From Sphingobium sp. Ant17 (lineage in GTDB: Bacteria; Pseudomonadota; Alphaproteobacteria; Sphingomonadales; Sphingomonadaceae): DNA of 32,971 nucleotides. The position numbers were made by a program, and so were the translations under genes. Numbering within the stretch: position 1 is the first letter of the stretch; the number at the start of each line of letters is the position of its first letter. The stretch is taken from assembly GCF_000588875.1 (NCBI RefSeq), contig NZ_JEMV01000049.1, forward strand, positions 1 through 32,971, in the 5' to 3' direction. Of the stretch, positions 24,687 to 32,903 are shown piece after piece. The notes beneath the pieces are model-generated. The model made no database searches. It saw only the letters and a list, made by a program, of their open reading frames with translations, and was not told where the DNA came from.

Positions 24687-25023
24687 GAAGATCGGCCTCA
24701 TCCCGGCGCCGCCGCGCCGGGGCGCGGGCTATCGCGACTATGGCGAGCGCGACCTTTATCGCCTGCGGTTCATCGCCAATGCGCGCGATCTCGGCTTCCC
24801 GATCGCGGAAATTCGGACCCTGCTCAGCCTTTGGGCGGATAATGGCCGCAACAGCGCCGATGTGAAGCGGGTTGCGCTGGCGCGTGCGGAGGAACTTCAG
24901 CGCAAGGCCGAAGCCCTGACTACCCTGCGGAAGACACTCCTCGATCTTGCCGAGCAGTGTCACGGCGACGAACGGCCGGATTGTCCCATCATCGCTGAGC
25001 TGACTGTCGGTAGAAAATGGTAA
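24625..25023 (+). CDS. cueR: Copper-responsive MerR-family activator CueR
   Basis: A 132-residue MerR-family regulator. The winged helix starts MNIGEASKQTGVSERMIRHY, followed by YRDYGERDLYRLRFI and a dimerisation helix. C112 and C120 in CHGDERPDC match the two Cu(I)-binding Cys of E. coli CueR in number and spacing, and S77 matches the residue that distinguishes +1-ion sensors (Cu, Ag, Au) from +2-ion sensors. It should activate the 19-bp-spacer promoter at 21668 in response to Cu(I), Ag(I) or Au(I). It lies in the operon it controls, so feedback is positive. Confidence 0.93.
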   Translation: MNIGEASKQTGVSERMIRHYEKIGLIPAPPRRGAGYRDYGERDLYRLRFIANARDLGFPIAEIRTLLSLWADNGRNSADVKRVALARAEELQRKAEALTTLRKTLLDLAEQCHGDERPDCPIIAELTVGRKW

Positions 25024-25448
25024 AGCAGCCCGTCTCTCGGATCAGACCCGCTCTGGTGGGCGGAGTGTTGATCGCACTTGGCGTTCTCACGATGGGGCTT
25101 TCGATATATTTCCTCGGATTCCGTCCACCACTGCTCCCGGAGGATGTTCGCTATATTGGCGGCAATCCGCAGGCTCTTTCGCCAGCATTGCGGGATTGGC
25201 TTGGCATCGTATTTAACACGTGGGGAGGCTTTATCGCGGGATACGGAACCATGTTGACCGGAGCCGGCGTTTTCATGCTGACTGGGCGGAATAGCTGGCT
25301 GATCAGGGCGACCGCACTAAGTCTCCTGATCGTATTCGGCCGCTTTCTTTACAGCAATATCGTCCTGAGTTCCGACTTTCTGTGGGTTATTGCGGGCCTG
25401 TTTGCGTTGTCATTGGCCGCCGTTTATCTTCTCATCGTTGAACTCTAA
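25017..25448 (+). CDS. Small membrane protein of unknown function
   Basis: A 143-residue protein with about four hydrophobic segments (residues 12-34, 65-88, 95-112 and 118-142). No family recognised. ATG 25017 overlaps the cueR end by seven bases. The coding sequence is visibly richer in A and T than its neighbours (for example ATATATT and TTTACAGC stretches), which suggests a different origin. Its location at the end of the cueR operon could mean copper-linked expression. Confidence 0.65.
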   Translation: MVKQPVSRIRPALVGGVLIALGVLTMGLSIYFLGFRPPLLPEDVRYIGGNPQALSPALRDWLGIVFNTWGGFIAGYGTMLTGAGVFMLTGRNSWLIRATALSLLIVFGRFLYSNIVLSSDFLWVIAGLFALSLAAVYLLIVEL

Positions 25449-25635
25449 CGCGATTTTGAGATAGCGATCGAAGATCGGCTTGCCCTTTGGCAGGAATGAG
25501 CCCGCACCAAAGCCGCCGGCCGGGGTGGTATCATCACCTTCTTGGCGAAGGTGGCGCAGCTTATGACGGCGTTTCGCTGTCACTCCGGGCTGGCTAAGCC
25601 GAAGGAAGCGCAGTTATATGGCTGTGTTTAGAGGC
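25449..25635. other. Intergenic region between convergent genes
   Basis: No supported gene, terminator or promoter. A minus-strand frame of at least 57 codons (GTG 25583 to stop 25410, open upstream to about 25610) reads like protein (RHKLRHLRQEGDD, FGAGSFLPKGKPIFDRYLK) but matches nothing I know and overlaps the end of the 25017 gene. It may be a fragment of an older gene. Confidence 0.35.
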
Positions 25636-26256
25636 TCACGGCAGCTTTCCCATTCCTGCCGAAAAGGCGATCCTCAAGGTTTGGGAAAGGGTATGGACGC
25701 CGAGTTTGGACATGAGGTTGGCGCGATGGACCTCGACCGTTCGGGAAGAGATGCCGAGGTCGTAGGCGATAGTCTTGTTCGGGTGGCCCTGGGCGAGACC
25801 TTCAAGAACATCCCTTTCACGCTGCGTCAGCAGATCAATCAGCCTCCGCGCTCCGGCTTCTTCGACGGTACGGCTATCTGCCCGATCAATGCGCGCGAAA
25901 GCGCGGTCGATCGCATCGAGCAGTATGGCCCTTTCGATCGGCTTGGCGAGAAAGTCCACGGCGCCTGCCTTCATCGCCTGGACTGCCAGCGCCACATCGC
26001 CATTTCCGGTCAGCACGACGACCGGCATGTCGATGTTTATCTGTGCCAGGGCGGCCTGAACCTCTAGACCATCCATGTCCGGCATATGCATGTCCAAAAT
26101 GACGCACCCGTTCTCGGCCTCATCTGCACTCTGCAGAAATTCCGGTCCCGACGCATAAGTCTCAACGACAAACCCCGCCGTGCGTAGCGTGAATCCAACT
26201 GCTTTCCTGATTGTCTCTTCGTCATCGACGATATGAACGACGCGCTTGTCCCCCAT
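25636..26256 (-). CDS. FixJ-family response regulator, orphan paralogue
   Basis: A 206-residue regulator highly similar to the FixJ at 12947-13567. It has the DDEE pocket, D55 in VILDMHMPDMDG and K105 in FLAKPI, and the helix-turn-helix LTQRERDVLEGLAQGHPNKT then LGISSRTVEVHRAN. ATG 26256 is preceded by AGGAGG; an in-frame ATG at 26394 has no such support. No histidine kinase is adjacent, so it may be driven by the FixL at 13557 or by a kinase elsewhere. It precedes, across a 214-base gap, the end of the salvage operon on the same strand. Confidence 0.88.
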   Translation of the reverse strand: MGDKRVVHIVDDEETIRKAVGFTLRTAGFVVETYASGPEFLQSADEAENGCVILDMHMPDMDGLEVQAALAQINIDMPVVVLTGNGDVALAVQAMKAGAVDFLAKPIERAILLDAIDRAFARIDRADSRTVEEAGARRLIDLLTQRERDVLEGLAQGHPNKTIAYDLGISSRTVEVHRANLMSKLGVHTLSQTLRIAFSAGMGKLP

Positions 26257-26333
26257 GGTCCTCCTAGGCAAACCGAACCGGCACCATGCTGCAGCGGCGA
26301 TCATGGCGCCGCTTCGCGCGGGCCTTGTGCGGG

Positions 26334-26349
26334 TTGGACCATAGTCCAA
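26334..26349. promoter_or_regulatory. Dyad upstream of the orphan fixJ-like gene
   Basis: TTGGAC-CATA-GTCCAA, a perfect 6-bp inverted repeat about 78 bases upstream of ATG 26256 within the 214-base gap 26257-26470. It is a candidate operator for an unknown regulator. It does not match the TTGAT-N4-ATCAA FNR/FixK box. Confidence 0.35.
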
Positions 26350-26470
26350 GGTCAAGAGGGATTTGCACTGTTGCACGCGCGGGGCTGATCGCACACGCGT
26401 TCCAGTCGGTGCGGACGGTCAGGAACGTGCGATCGTTGGCTCACCAATCGCGAAGGTGGACCCATGCCGA

Positions 26471-27355
26471 TTACAGGAGGCTGTGAACCGCCTCGGCGAT
26501 CATGGGCACCGTGTCGATACCGTTAGAAGCGTGGACAACTGTGTTGGTGCTGACGATGCGGCCAACAAGCGCGCCCAGCACCTGTGCTGCGTCTCCCGCG
26601 AAGAGGGGATGCACCACCGCGCAATCGGGCGGCGCAAAACCCATGCCAACGAGCTGGCGCGCAGCGCCCGCGAGTGTGCGGCCCGATGAGGCGATATCAT
26701 CTACCAGCACCGCCTGGCGGTTGGAAAAGGTGGAGGCATCGGGGATCGAGATGGTCACCTCGCGATCGCCGGAACGCGCCTTCTCGCAAACGAGGTACGG
26801 CGCGTCAGCGTCCGCTGCTACCTGCGCCACCCATTGCTGGCTTTCCGCGTCGGGTCCAATGATCAGCGGTCGGGCGACATTCTGCTTGATCCAGGACGCC
26901 ATCAGCGGCGCGGCATGAACGACCCGAGTAGGAATGCGGTAGATTTCCGACAGATCATGATAGCGGTGGAGATGGGGATCGACCGTCACCATCCAGTCGA
27001 GATGGCGCGACAGGACGGCGGAAAAGGTGCGCGACGTCACGGCCTCGCCGGGATGGAAGCGCACGTCTTGGCGCATGTAGGCAAGATAGGGAGCGACAAG
27101 GCCAGCCTTGCGCGCCCCAAGCTCGCGAACCGTGTCCGCTGCGAACAGAAGTGGCAACAGCTTTGCATTCGGACGATCGAGGCTGCACAGGAGGACGACG
27201 TCACGATCGGCGACATCGCTTACGGTCCTGAGATACGATTCTCCGTCCGGGAACTCGCGGTGCTCCAGTACGCCCGGCTGTGCGCCGAGCGCGGCACACA
27301 AGGCCTGGAGGAGCGCCTCACTGCCGGGAAGCGCGAAGACGATCGGCCGGCTCAT
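26471..27355 (-). CDS. Ribose-phosphate pyrophosphokinase (PRPP synthetase) homologue
   Basis: A 294-residue protein of the Prs/phosphoribosyltransferase-fold family. Recognisable segments are EHREFPDGESYLRT, YLAYMRQDVRFHPGEAVTSR (catalytic flexible-loop region), VTVDPHLHRYHDL and the PRPP loop VLVDDIASSGRTLAGAA. It is shorter than housekeeping PRPP synthetases (about 310-320 residues) and diverged, so it is probably a specialised paralogue. ATG 27355 overlaps the phosphorylase stop (ATGA). In this operon it may make PRPP from ribose phosphate released by the phosphorylase; this is inference. Confidence 0.87.
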   Translation of the reverse strand: MSRPIVFALPGSEALLQALCAALGAQPGVLEHREFPDGESYLRTVSDVADRDVVLLCSLDRPNAKLLPLLFAADTVRELGARKAGLVAPYLAYMRQDVRFHPGEAVTSRTFSAVLSRHLDWMVTVDPHLHRYHDLSEIYRIPTRVVHAAPLMASWIKQNVARPLIIGPDAESQQWVAQVAADADAPYLVCEKARSGDREVTISIPDASTFSNRQAVLVDDIASSGRTLAGAARQLVGMGFAPPDCAVVHPLFAGDAAQVLGALVGRIVSTNTVVHASNGIDTVPMIAEAVHSLL

Positions 27356-28890
27356 TCCGCGGCGATCCCGAAGATCGCACCATTGCTCACCGCGAAGGCT
27401 GCCGCATAGTCGAGTTCGCCTGGGCTCTCGGCATGTATGGTGCACAGGGGTGTGCCTGCCTCAACTCTCTGGTTCAGGCGGCTATGGAGCGCGACTCCCG
27501 CGGCTTTGGCCATCGGGGCGCCGGCGAGCTTTGCGACGGTCGCGAGCTTGCGGTTGTCGATGCTGACGAGCCGGCCGGTATAAGGCGCGATCATATCCTG
27601 CTGAAATGGGGCAACCGGGGGTGCGCGCATGCCGCCCTGAGCTTCGCAGATGCGTTGGAATTTCGCCCAGGCACGGCCGCTTTCGAGACTTTCCAGCGCC
27701 CGCGCGAACCCTCCGCCGGCTGGTGTTGCCCCCGCCAACTCGAAGAGGCCTCCGGCGAGTTCGCATGCGCGCTGCGCGAGATCCTCCGCGCCGGGTTCGC
27801 CTTGAAGCACGGCCAGTATATCCTGAGCTTCGAGCGCCGGGCCGATGCCACGTCCGATCGGCTCGGCGCCTGAGCCGCACATTACGCGGGTACGCAAGCC
27901 AAAGGCTTCGGCGACCGACGTCAGCGCCGTTGAGAGTGTGTCGGCCGCATCGGCGCTGCGCACCTTGGCAGTCGGACCGACCGGGATGTCGATCACGAGA
28001 TGGGTCGCGCCGGCGGCGATCTTCTTGGAGAGAACCGAGGCCACCATCTGGCCGACCGCATCGATGTCGAGCACCCGTTCGACTCCGATGATTACATCGT
28101 CGGCCGGACTCAGCCGGACGGCGCCGCCCCACACGATACACCCGCCTTCGCGTTCGACCACCCGGCGGATCGCGGGGACGTCGAGGTCGACGGGTGCCAG
28201 TACTTCCATCGTGTCGGCGGTGCCGGCCGGCGAGGTGATCGCCCGCGAGGATGTCTTGGGCATGATCAAGCCTTCAGCGGCCATGATCGAGACGACGATC
28301 GGCGTCGTGCGATTTCCCGGCAATCCGCCGACACTATGCTTGTCGACGATGACCGCGCCGGGCCAGCTCAGCCGCTCACCGACATCAACCATGGCCCTGG
28401 TGAGCCCGATGGTTTCATCCTGATCGAGCGGCACTGCCGAACAGGCCGTCACGAAGGCTGCGAGATGGACATCGCTGTACCGACGCTCGGTGATGTCGCT
28501 GATGATCGCGGAGAAGGCCTCTTTGCCAAGCCGGTTCCCGTAGATGCGACGGCGTACGTCGCTGAGCGAGGCGAGCGGCTGGGCGTGCGTGATCTCGACC
28601 AGATCGTCGTCACGGACACCGAGCCGATGCCACGCTGTCTCGGACAGGCCTATTTCCCCGGGCGCAGGAGCATCGCCCGAGCTGTGCAGCAAGGAAACCA
28701 CCACTTCGTTGTCGCCGGCACGGAGGCTGACTTGCGCCCGCGAGGCGAGGCCTTCGGATCGGCAGACCGGGCAGTCGTGGCGCATGACTGCAATGAGGTC
28801 GTTGCCGGCTGCGGTCAGGCCGAGGCGGCGCGCCCGCAGCGTCGTCGCGACGGGCTCCGAATCGGCCTCCTCGATTGCAGAAGCTCTCAC
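27352..28890 (-). CDS. Thymidine phosphorylase-family protein, archaeal AMP phosphorylase type
   Basis: A 512-residue nucleoside/nucleotide phosphorylase. The N-terminal domain (about residues 1-95) is extra relative to E. coli DeoA and typical of the archaeal AMP phosphorylase group. The core has DKHSVGGLPGNRTTPIVVS and MPKTSSRAITSPAGTADTME, the archaeal-type phosphate- and substrate-binding segments, rather than the DeoA form. AMP phosphorylases release the base from NMPs and yield ribose 1,5-bisphosphate. The start is GTG 28890, overlapping the nuclease stop (GTGA); longer in-frame starts up to 29037 would shadow the nuclease gene. Whether it prefers nucleosides or nucleotides cannot be decided here. 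Confidence 0.87.
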   Translation of the reverse strand: MRASAIEEADSEPVATTLRARRLGLTAAGNDLIAVMRHDCPVCRSEGLASRAQVSLRAGDNEVVVSLLHSSGDAPAPGEIGLSETAWHRLGVRDDDLVEITHAQPLASLSDVRRRIYGNRLGKEAFSAIISDITERRYSDVHLAAFVTACSAVPLDQDETIGLTRAMVDVGERLSWPGAVIVDKHSVGGLPGNRTTPIVVSIMAAEGLIMPKTSSRAITSPAGTADTMEVLAPVDLDVPAIRRVVEREGGCIVWGGAVRLSPADDVIIGVERVLDIDAVGQMVASVLSKKIAAGATHLVIDIPVGPTAKVRSADAADTLSTALTSVAEAFGLRTRVMCGSGAEPIGRGIGPALEAQDILAVLQGEPGAEDLAQRACELAGGLFELAGATPAGGGFARALESLESGRAWAKFQRICEAQGGMRAPPVAPFQQDMIAPYTGRLVSIDNRKLATVAKLAGAPMAKAAGVALHSRLNQRVEAGTPLCTIHAESPGELDYAAAFAVSNGAIFGIAAE

Positions 28891-30348
28891 GCGAGCAGGC
28901 CCCAGCTTCCTAATGCCGGCACGCTGCACGACCAGTTCAGTTCTTCCGAGATGCGCTTCGCCAGCACATGCGCGCCGGTCGGCTCGCCGTGAGTGACATA
29001 GACGTGTCGTGGCCCCTCGTGCAGCGCGCCGAGCCACCGCATGAGCTCGTCGCTGTCAGCGTGGGCCGAGAGCATGGTGAGGTTCGCGACCTCGGCCGCG
29101 ACCGGGATATATTCGCCGTGGATCTTGATCGTCCGGGCCCCGCCGATTATCGCCGCGCCGCGTGTCCCCGCCGCCTGGAACCCCGAAAAGAGGATGAGGT
29201 TCTTCCCATCGGGTGCGAAGCGCTTGAGATGATGGAGAACGCGGCCGCCGGTCGCCATGCCGCTTGCCGAAATGATGACCTTGGGGGCGGCATTGGCGGT
29301 CAGCTCCTTGGACTCCTCGACCTCCCGTACATAATGCGCCACCCCACAGGCAGTTTCGCACTCCGCGCGACTCAGCCGGTGCTCCCCCCATGAAGTCGCA
29401 CATCAGCCCGCTCGCATTGATCGCCATCGGGCTGTCGAGATAGATGGGAATGTCCCGCAGGCGTCCGTCAGCGCGCAGGCGGGACAGGTGATACAGCAGC
29501 GACTGGGCGCGCCCGACCGCGAAGGCTGGGATGACGACAGTTCCGCCGCGCCTGACGCATCGTTCGATATGATCACCCAGCACCCTTGCCGGATCGACCT
29601 GCTCGTGCCGGCGATCTCCATAGGTTGATTCCACGACGACGTAATCTGCCCGCTCAGGCGGCTCGGGATCCTTCATGACTGCGTCGCCATAACGTCCGAC
29701 ATCGCCGGAGAAGAGGATCGTGCGACCGTTCCAGTCGATCTCGATCGATGCGGCGCCGAGAATATGGCCGGCGCGGTGATAGCGCGCCTTGATACCGTCG
29801 GCGATTGCGTGCCACGCTCCGAACTCGACCGTTCGGAACAGCTGCAGCGCCATGCGCGCGTCGGCCTGGGTGTAGAGAGGCAGCGCGGGTTGGTGCCGTG
29901 AAAAGCCGTGGCGATTGGCAAACTCGGCGTCCTTCTCCTGGAGGTGTCCGCTGTCCGGCAGAAGAAGTTCGCACAAGGCTTCGGTGGCCCGTGTGCTGAG
30001 AACGGTTCCATCCCAGCCGAGACGCGCCATGCGCGGCAGAGCGCCGGAATGATCGAGATGCGCATGGGTCAGCAGCACCAGGTCGACGTCGGCGACCTCG
30101 GGCGGAATGGGCGCCCAGTTGAGGCGGCGCAGGTCCCTAGGCCCCTGGAACAGGCCGGAATCTATGACGACCTGCGTCTCGCCGTCATCCACCAGGTAAC
30201 GCGAGCCCGTGACGGTCTCCGATGCGCCGAGGAAGGCGATGCCGAGACCGTCGGCAGGACGCTCCGCAAGGTCGATCTTTGCCTCGCGCTCGAGCACGGT
30301 CGCCCCCAAATGGGCGCGGGACCTGTGTTTCTTCTTTCGCTTGTGCAT
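28887..30348 (-). pseudogene. MBL-fold beta-CASP RNA nuclease, frameshifted
   Basis: Metallo-beta-lactamase/beta-CASP protein of the RNA-processing exonuclease group (about 486 residues if repaired). The N-terminus is very basic (MHKRKKKHRSR). It has FLGASETVTGSRYLV, the metal motif LTHAHLDHSG, HRAGHILGAASIEI, LFSGDVGRYGD, ESTYGDR, then the beta-CASP part with DSPMAINASGLMCDFMG. At the C-run 29384-29389 the frame changes; the second frame gives VAHYVREVEESKELT, SASGMATGGRVLHHLK, LSAHADSDELMRWL and YVTHGEP. Removing one G (minus strand) joins them. ATG 30348 is chosen; no strong ribosome binding site is seen. First gene of the three-gene salvage operon. Confidence 0.85.
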
Positions 30349-30599
30349 GAATTCTGGCTGCCTCTCGCGATTATCTAGTGCCGTGCAGATTTCCTGGTCC
30401 GAGACGCTAGAAACTATACGCAAAGACCGCAGGTAACGCGGAGCCGCCCTGGCTTCGATGAAAAGGCGGACTACGCTGGGCGGGCAGGGCTGAACCGCAG
30501 GGAGCACCGCCGCCCGCGCGGTCCGCTGCGGTGTCTACTTATACCGCGCCTTCTGGACCGGGATCTATGCTCGTCGGGCATTGACCAGAAGAGAGCGGT
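30349..30599. other. Divergent intergenic region
   Basis: About 250 bases between the nuclease gene (leftward) and the DUF2933 gene (rightward). It must hold both promoters. A GC-rich imperfect inverted stretch lies near 30505-30535. No promoter consensus shared with the rest of the window was found. Confidence 0.4.
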
Positions 30600-30860
30600 A
30601 TGAACGATCATGACCATCAGATACGCCGGCGCGGGACGTTCGTCCTGATCGGATTTCTGCTCGTTGCCGGCTTCTTCCTGATCACTGAGCACACCGCGCA
30701 CTTTTTTGGCCTGCTCCCCTACCTGATTCTTCTCGCTTGTCCGCTCATGCACCTGTTCATGCATAATGGTCATGGCGGTCATCAGCATGCTCATGACCAG
30801 GAGACCGGCCGCGCCCCGCTGGCCAATCTCAATGAGCGCGCCGAGGGAGAGCCGCGATGA
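30600..30860 (+). CDS. DUF2933 family small membrane protein
   Basis: An 86-residue protein with a short charged N-terminus (MNDHDHQIRRRGTF), one or two hydrophobic helices (residues 14-30 and 38-55) and a His-rich segment (MHLFMHNGHGGHQHAHDQE) that could bind metal. This layout matches the DUF2933 family, commonly linked to copper-resistance genes. AGAAGAGAG precedes the ATG. Its stop overlaps the next start (ATGA). Confidence 0.78.
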   Translation: MNDHDHQIRRRGTFVLIGFLLVAGFFLITEHTAHFFGLLPYLILLACPLMHLFMHNGHGGHQHAHDQETGRAPLANLNERAEGEPR

Positions 30861-31531
30861 CGCATATCGATTACGGCTACGGCCTGTGGGGGCTCGCGCT
30901 GGTCAACGCAGCCGTGTTCATCCTGTTCGCATTCAGCTTCTTCAAGCCGGCAACCAAGCGCGACTGGCGCAGTTTCGGAGCGTTCAGCGCGTTCATCGTC
31001 GCCCTCTTCGCCGAGATGTATGGGTTCCCGCTAACGATTTTCGTGCTTTCAGGATGGCTCCAGTCCCACTTCCCCGGCGTCAACTGGTGGAGCCACGACG
31101 CCGGCCACCTCCTCGAGATGATGTTTGGCTGGCGCATCAACCCTCATTTCGGGCTGTTCCACATTGCCAGCTTCGTGCTGATCGGCGCCGGCTTCTGGCT
31201 GATCGCCGTTGGATGGACGGCGCTTCATGAAAGCCAGCGCCGGCATAAGCTCGCTACCACCGGAATCTATGGCTTGGTTCGCCACCCACAGTATGATGGG
31301 TTCGTATTGGTGATGGTCGGCTTCTTGCTGCAGTGGCCGACCATCCTCACGCTGGCGATGTTTCCAGTACTTGTCGTCATGTATTTGCGTCTGGCACGGG
31401 CCGAAGAGCGTGAGGCGCTCGCCGAATTTGGCGATGCTTATCGTCGCTACACAAAGACCGTTCCACCGTTTGTGCCCCACCTTGCGCGCCTGTTCGGTGC
31501 GACGCGTGACGCAAGCGCGGATCAACAATGA
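30857..31531 (+). CDS. Isoprenylcysteine carboxyl methyltransferase-like membrane protein
   Basis: A 224-residue membrane protein with about five helices. The C-terminal part has the ICMT/PEMT-type segments GIYGLVRHPQYDGFVLVMVG and EEREALAEFGDAYRRYTKTV, which bind S-adenosylmethionine in relatives. Bacteria of this type do not prenylate proteins in the eukaryotic manner, so the substrate is unknown; such proteins are often next to DUF2933 in metal clusters. It overlaps the DUF2933 gene. Confidence 0.82.
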   Translation: MTHIDYGYGLWGLALVNAAVFILFAFSFFKPATKRDWRSFGAFSAFIVALFAEMYGFPLTIFVLSGWLQSHFPGVNWWSHDAGHLLEMMFGWRINPHFGLFHIASFVLIGAGFWLIAVGWTALHESQRRHKLATTGIYGLVRHPQYDGFVLVMVGFLLQWPTILTLAMFPVLVVMYLRLARAEEREALAEFGDAYRRYTKTVPPFVPHLARLFGATRDASADQQ

Positions 31532-31618
31532 AATTCCTGCCGGCCGCGACCTTTTGATCGGTCGCATCGCCGAGCTGACTGGAACACGCAATCGCCACAC
31601 CGAGAAAGAGCACTGGCC

Positions 31619-32368
31619 ATGGCAGATCCGTTGAAACCGACCACATCGCCGCTTGCTGCTCGCGCAATCCCGAAGGGGCCTGCGGCCGCCTTTCATGCGG
31701 GACTGCGAGCATATATGCTCGCGGTCTACAACTACATGGCCAGCGGTCTATTGTTGACCGGGATCGTCGCCTTGTTCGTTGTCAACAGCACTGGCGTGCG
31801 TGCCGTATTTTTCACGGCGAGCGGCGCTCCGACGTTGCTCGGATGGATCGCGGTCTTCGCACCACTCGCCCTCGTCTTTACGCTCAGCTTCGGCATCAAC
31901 CGGCTATCCGAGCGCACCGTCAAGACATTGTTCTGGACTTATGCGATCCTGATGGGCGTGTCGCTCTCGACAATCTTTCTCGCCTATACCGGCGTGAGTG
32001 TCGCGCGCACTTTCTTCGTCGCTGCCGCAGCCTTCGGGGGCCTGAGCCTATGGGGTTACACTACCAAGAGGAATCTGTCGGCGTTTGGAACCTTCCTGAT
32101 CATGGGCGTCGTCGGCCTGCTCATCGCCATGATCGTCAACATGTTCCTGCGGTCGTCCGCTTTGGATCTCATCGTCAGCGCGGTTGGCGTGCTCCTGTTT
32201 GCGGGCTTGACGGCTTTCGACACGCAAAAGATCAAGAGCGTCTACTTCGAGGTGGCCGGTTCGGAATTCCACGGCAAGGCGGTCGTGATGGGGGCGCTTA
32301 CCCTTTATCTCGACTTCATCAACCTGTTCCTGTTCCTGCTGCGCTTCATGGGCGACCGGCGGCAATAG
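31619..32368 (+). CDS. Bax inhibitor-1/YccA family membrane protein
   Basis: A 249-residue protein with seven predicted helices of the Bax inhibitor-1 (TMBIM) family, some members of which form pH-sensitive Ca2+ leak channels or interact with FtsH. The N-terminal AGLRAYMLAVYNYMASGLLL and late LTAFDTQKIKSVYF are family-typical, with Asp in the last helices. ATG 31619 follows 87 bases of apparently empty sequence with GAGAAAGAGC upstream. Physiological role here is unknown. Confidence 0.9.
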   Translation: MADPLKPTTSPLAARAIPKGPAAAFHAGLRAYMLAVYNYMASGLLLTGIVALFVVNSTGVRAVFFTASGAPTLLGWIAVFAPLALVFTLSFGINRLSERTVKTLFWTYAILMGVSLSTIFLAYTGVSVARTFFVAAAAFGGLSLWGYTTKRNLSAFGTFLIMGVVGLLIAMIVNMFLRSSALDLIVSAVGVLLFAGLTAFDTQKIKSVYFEVAGSEFHGKAVVMGALTLYLDFINLFLFLLRFMGDRRQ

Positions 32369-32549
32369 GTCGTGTCGGCTCCAGTGCATTATTGGGACAC
32401 AGATTCACGGTAGGGCCTTAAATACATCTGTCCTGTAAGAAAACTTAGAGCCCGATCCGAAATTAAGTTGAGTGGTATCAGCGGGTTAGCTTGACGCTTG
32501 CCGCAGTCGTTGATTCAGGGGTTTTGCAACAAACTTCCGGAGATCAACG

Positions 32550-32903
32550 ATGTGGACCGATACCACTCGGGCGCAATATGCCCGCGCGGGACTGACTTTG
32601 CCAAGCGATTTGACCGATGCCGAATGGTCGGTGCTCGAACCTTTCTTGCCGCCACCCTCCCACGTAGGCCGTCCGCGCAAATGGCCGCTGCGACGGATCG
32701 TCGAGGCGATCCTGTATCTGCTGCGTGGGGGGCTGCCGTGGCGAATGCTGCCGCCCTGCTTTCCGCCGGTCTCGACGGTTCGGCGCTGGTTTTACCTGTG
32801 GCGCGATAACAAACTGTGGCTCTCGCTCAATCATACCCTGCTGTTGATGGCGCGTGAAGCGACAGGCCGGCGAGGCTTCGCCCAGTGCTGGCGTGATCGA
32901 TAG
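32550..32903 (+). CDS. IS5-family transposase, OrfA
   Basis: A 117-residue N-terminal transposase part (DUF4096-type: [56 protein letters not shown]). The frame ends at TAG 32901-32903, and the protein continues in the +1 frame as OrfB. IS5-family members of the IS427 type commonly use two overlapping frames, so this may be programmed. One extra G near 32869 could also explain it. Confidence 0.82.
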   Translation: MWTDTTRAQYARAGLTLPSDLTDAEWSVLEPFLPPPSHVGRPRKWPLRRIVEAILYLLRGGLPWRMLPPCFPPVSTVRRWFYLWRDNKLWLSLNHTLLLMAREATGRRGFAQCWRDR

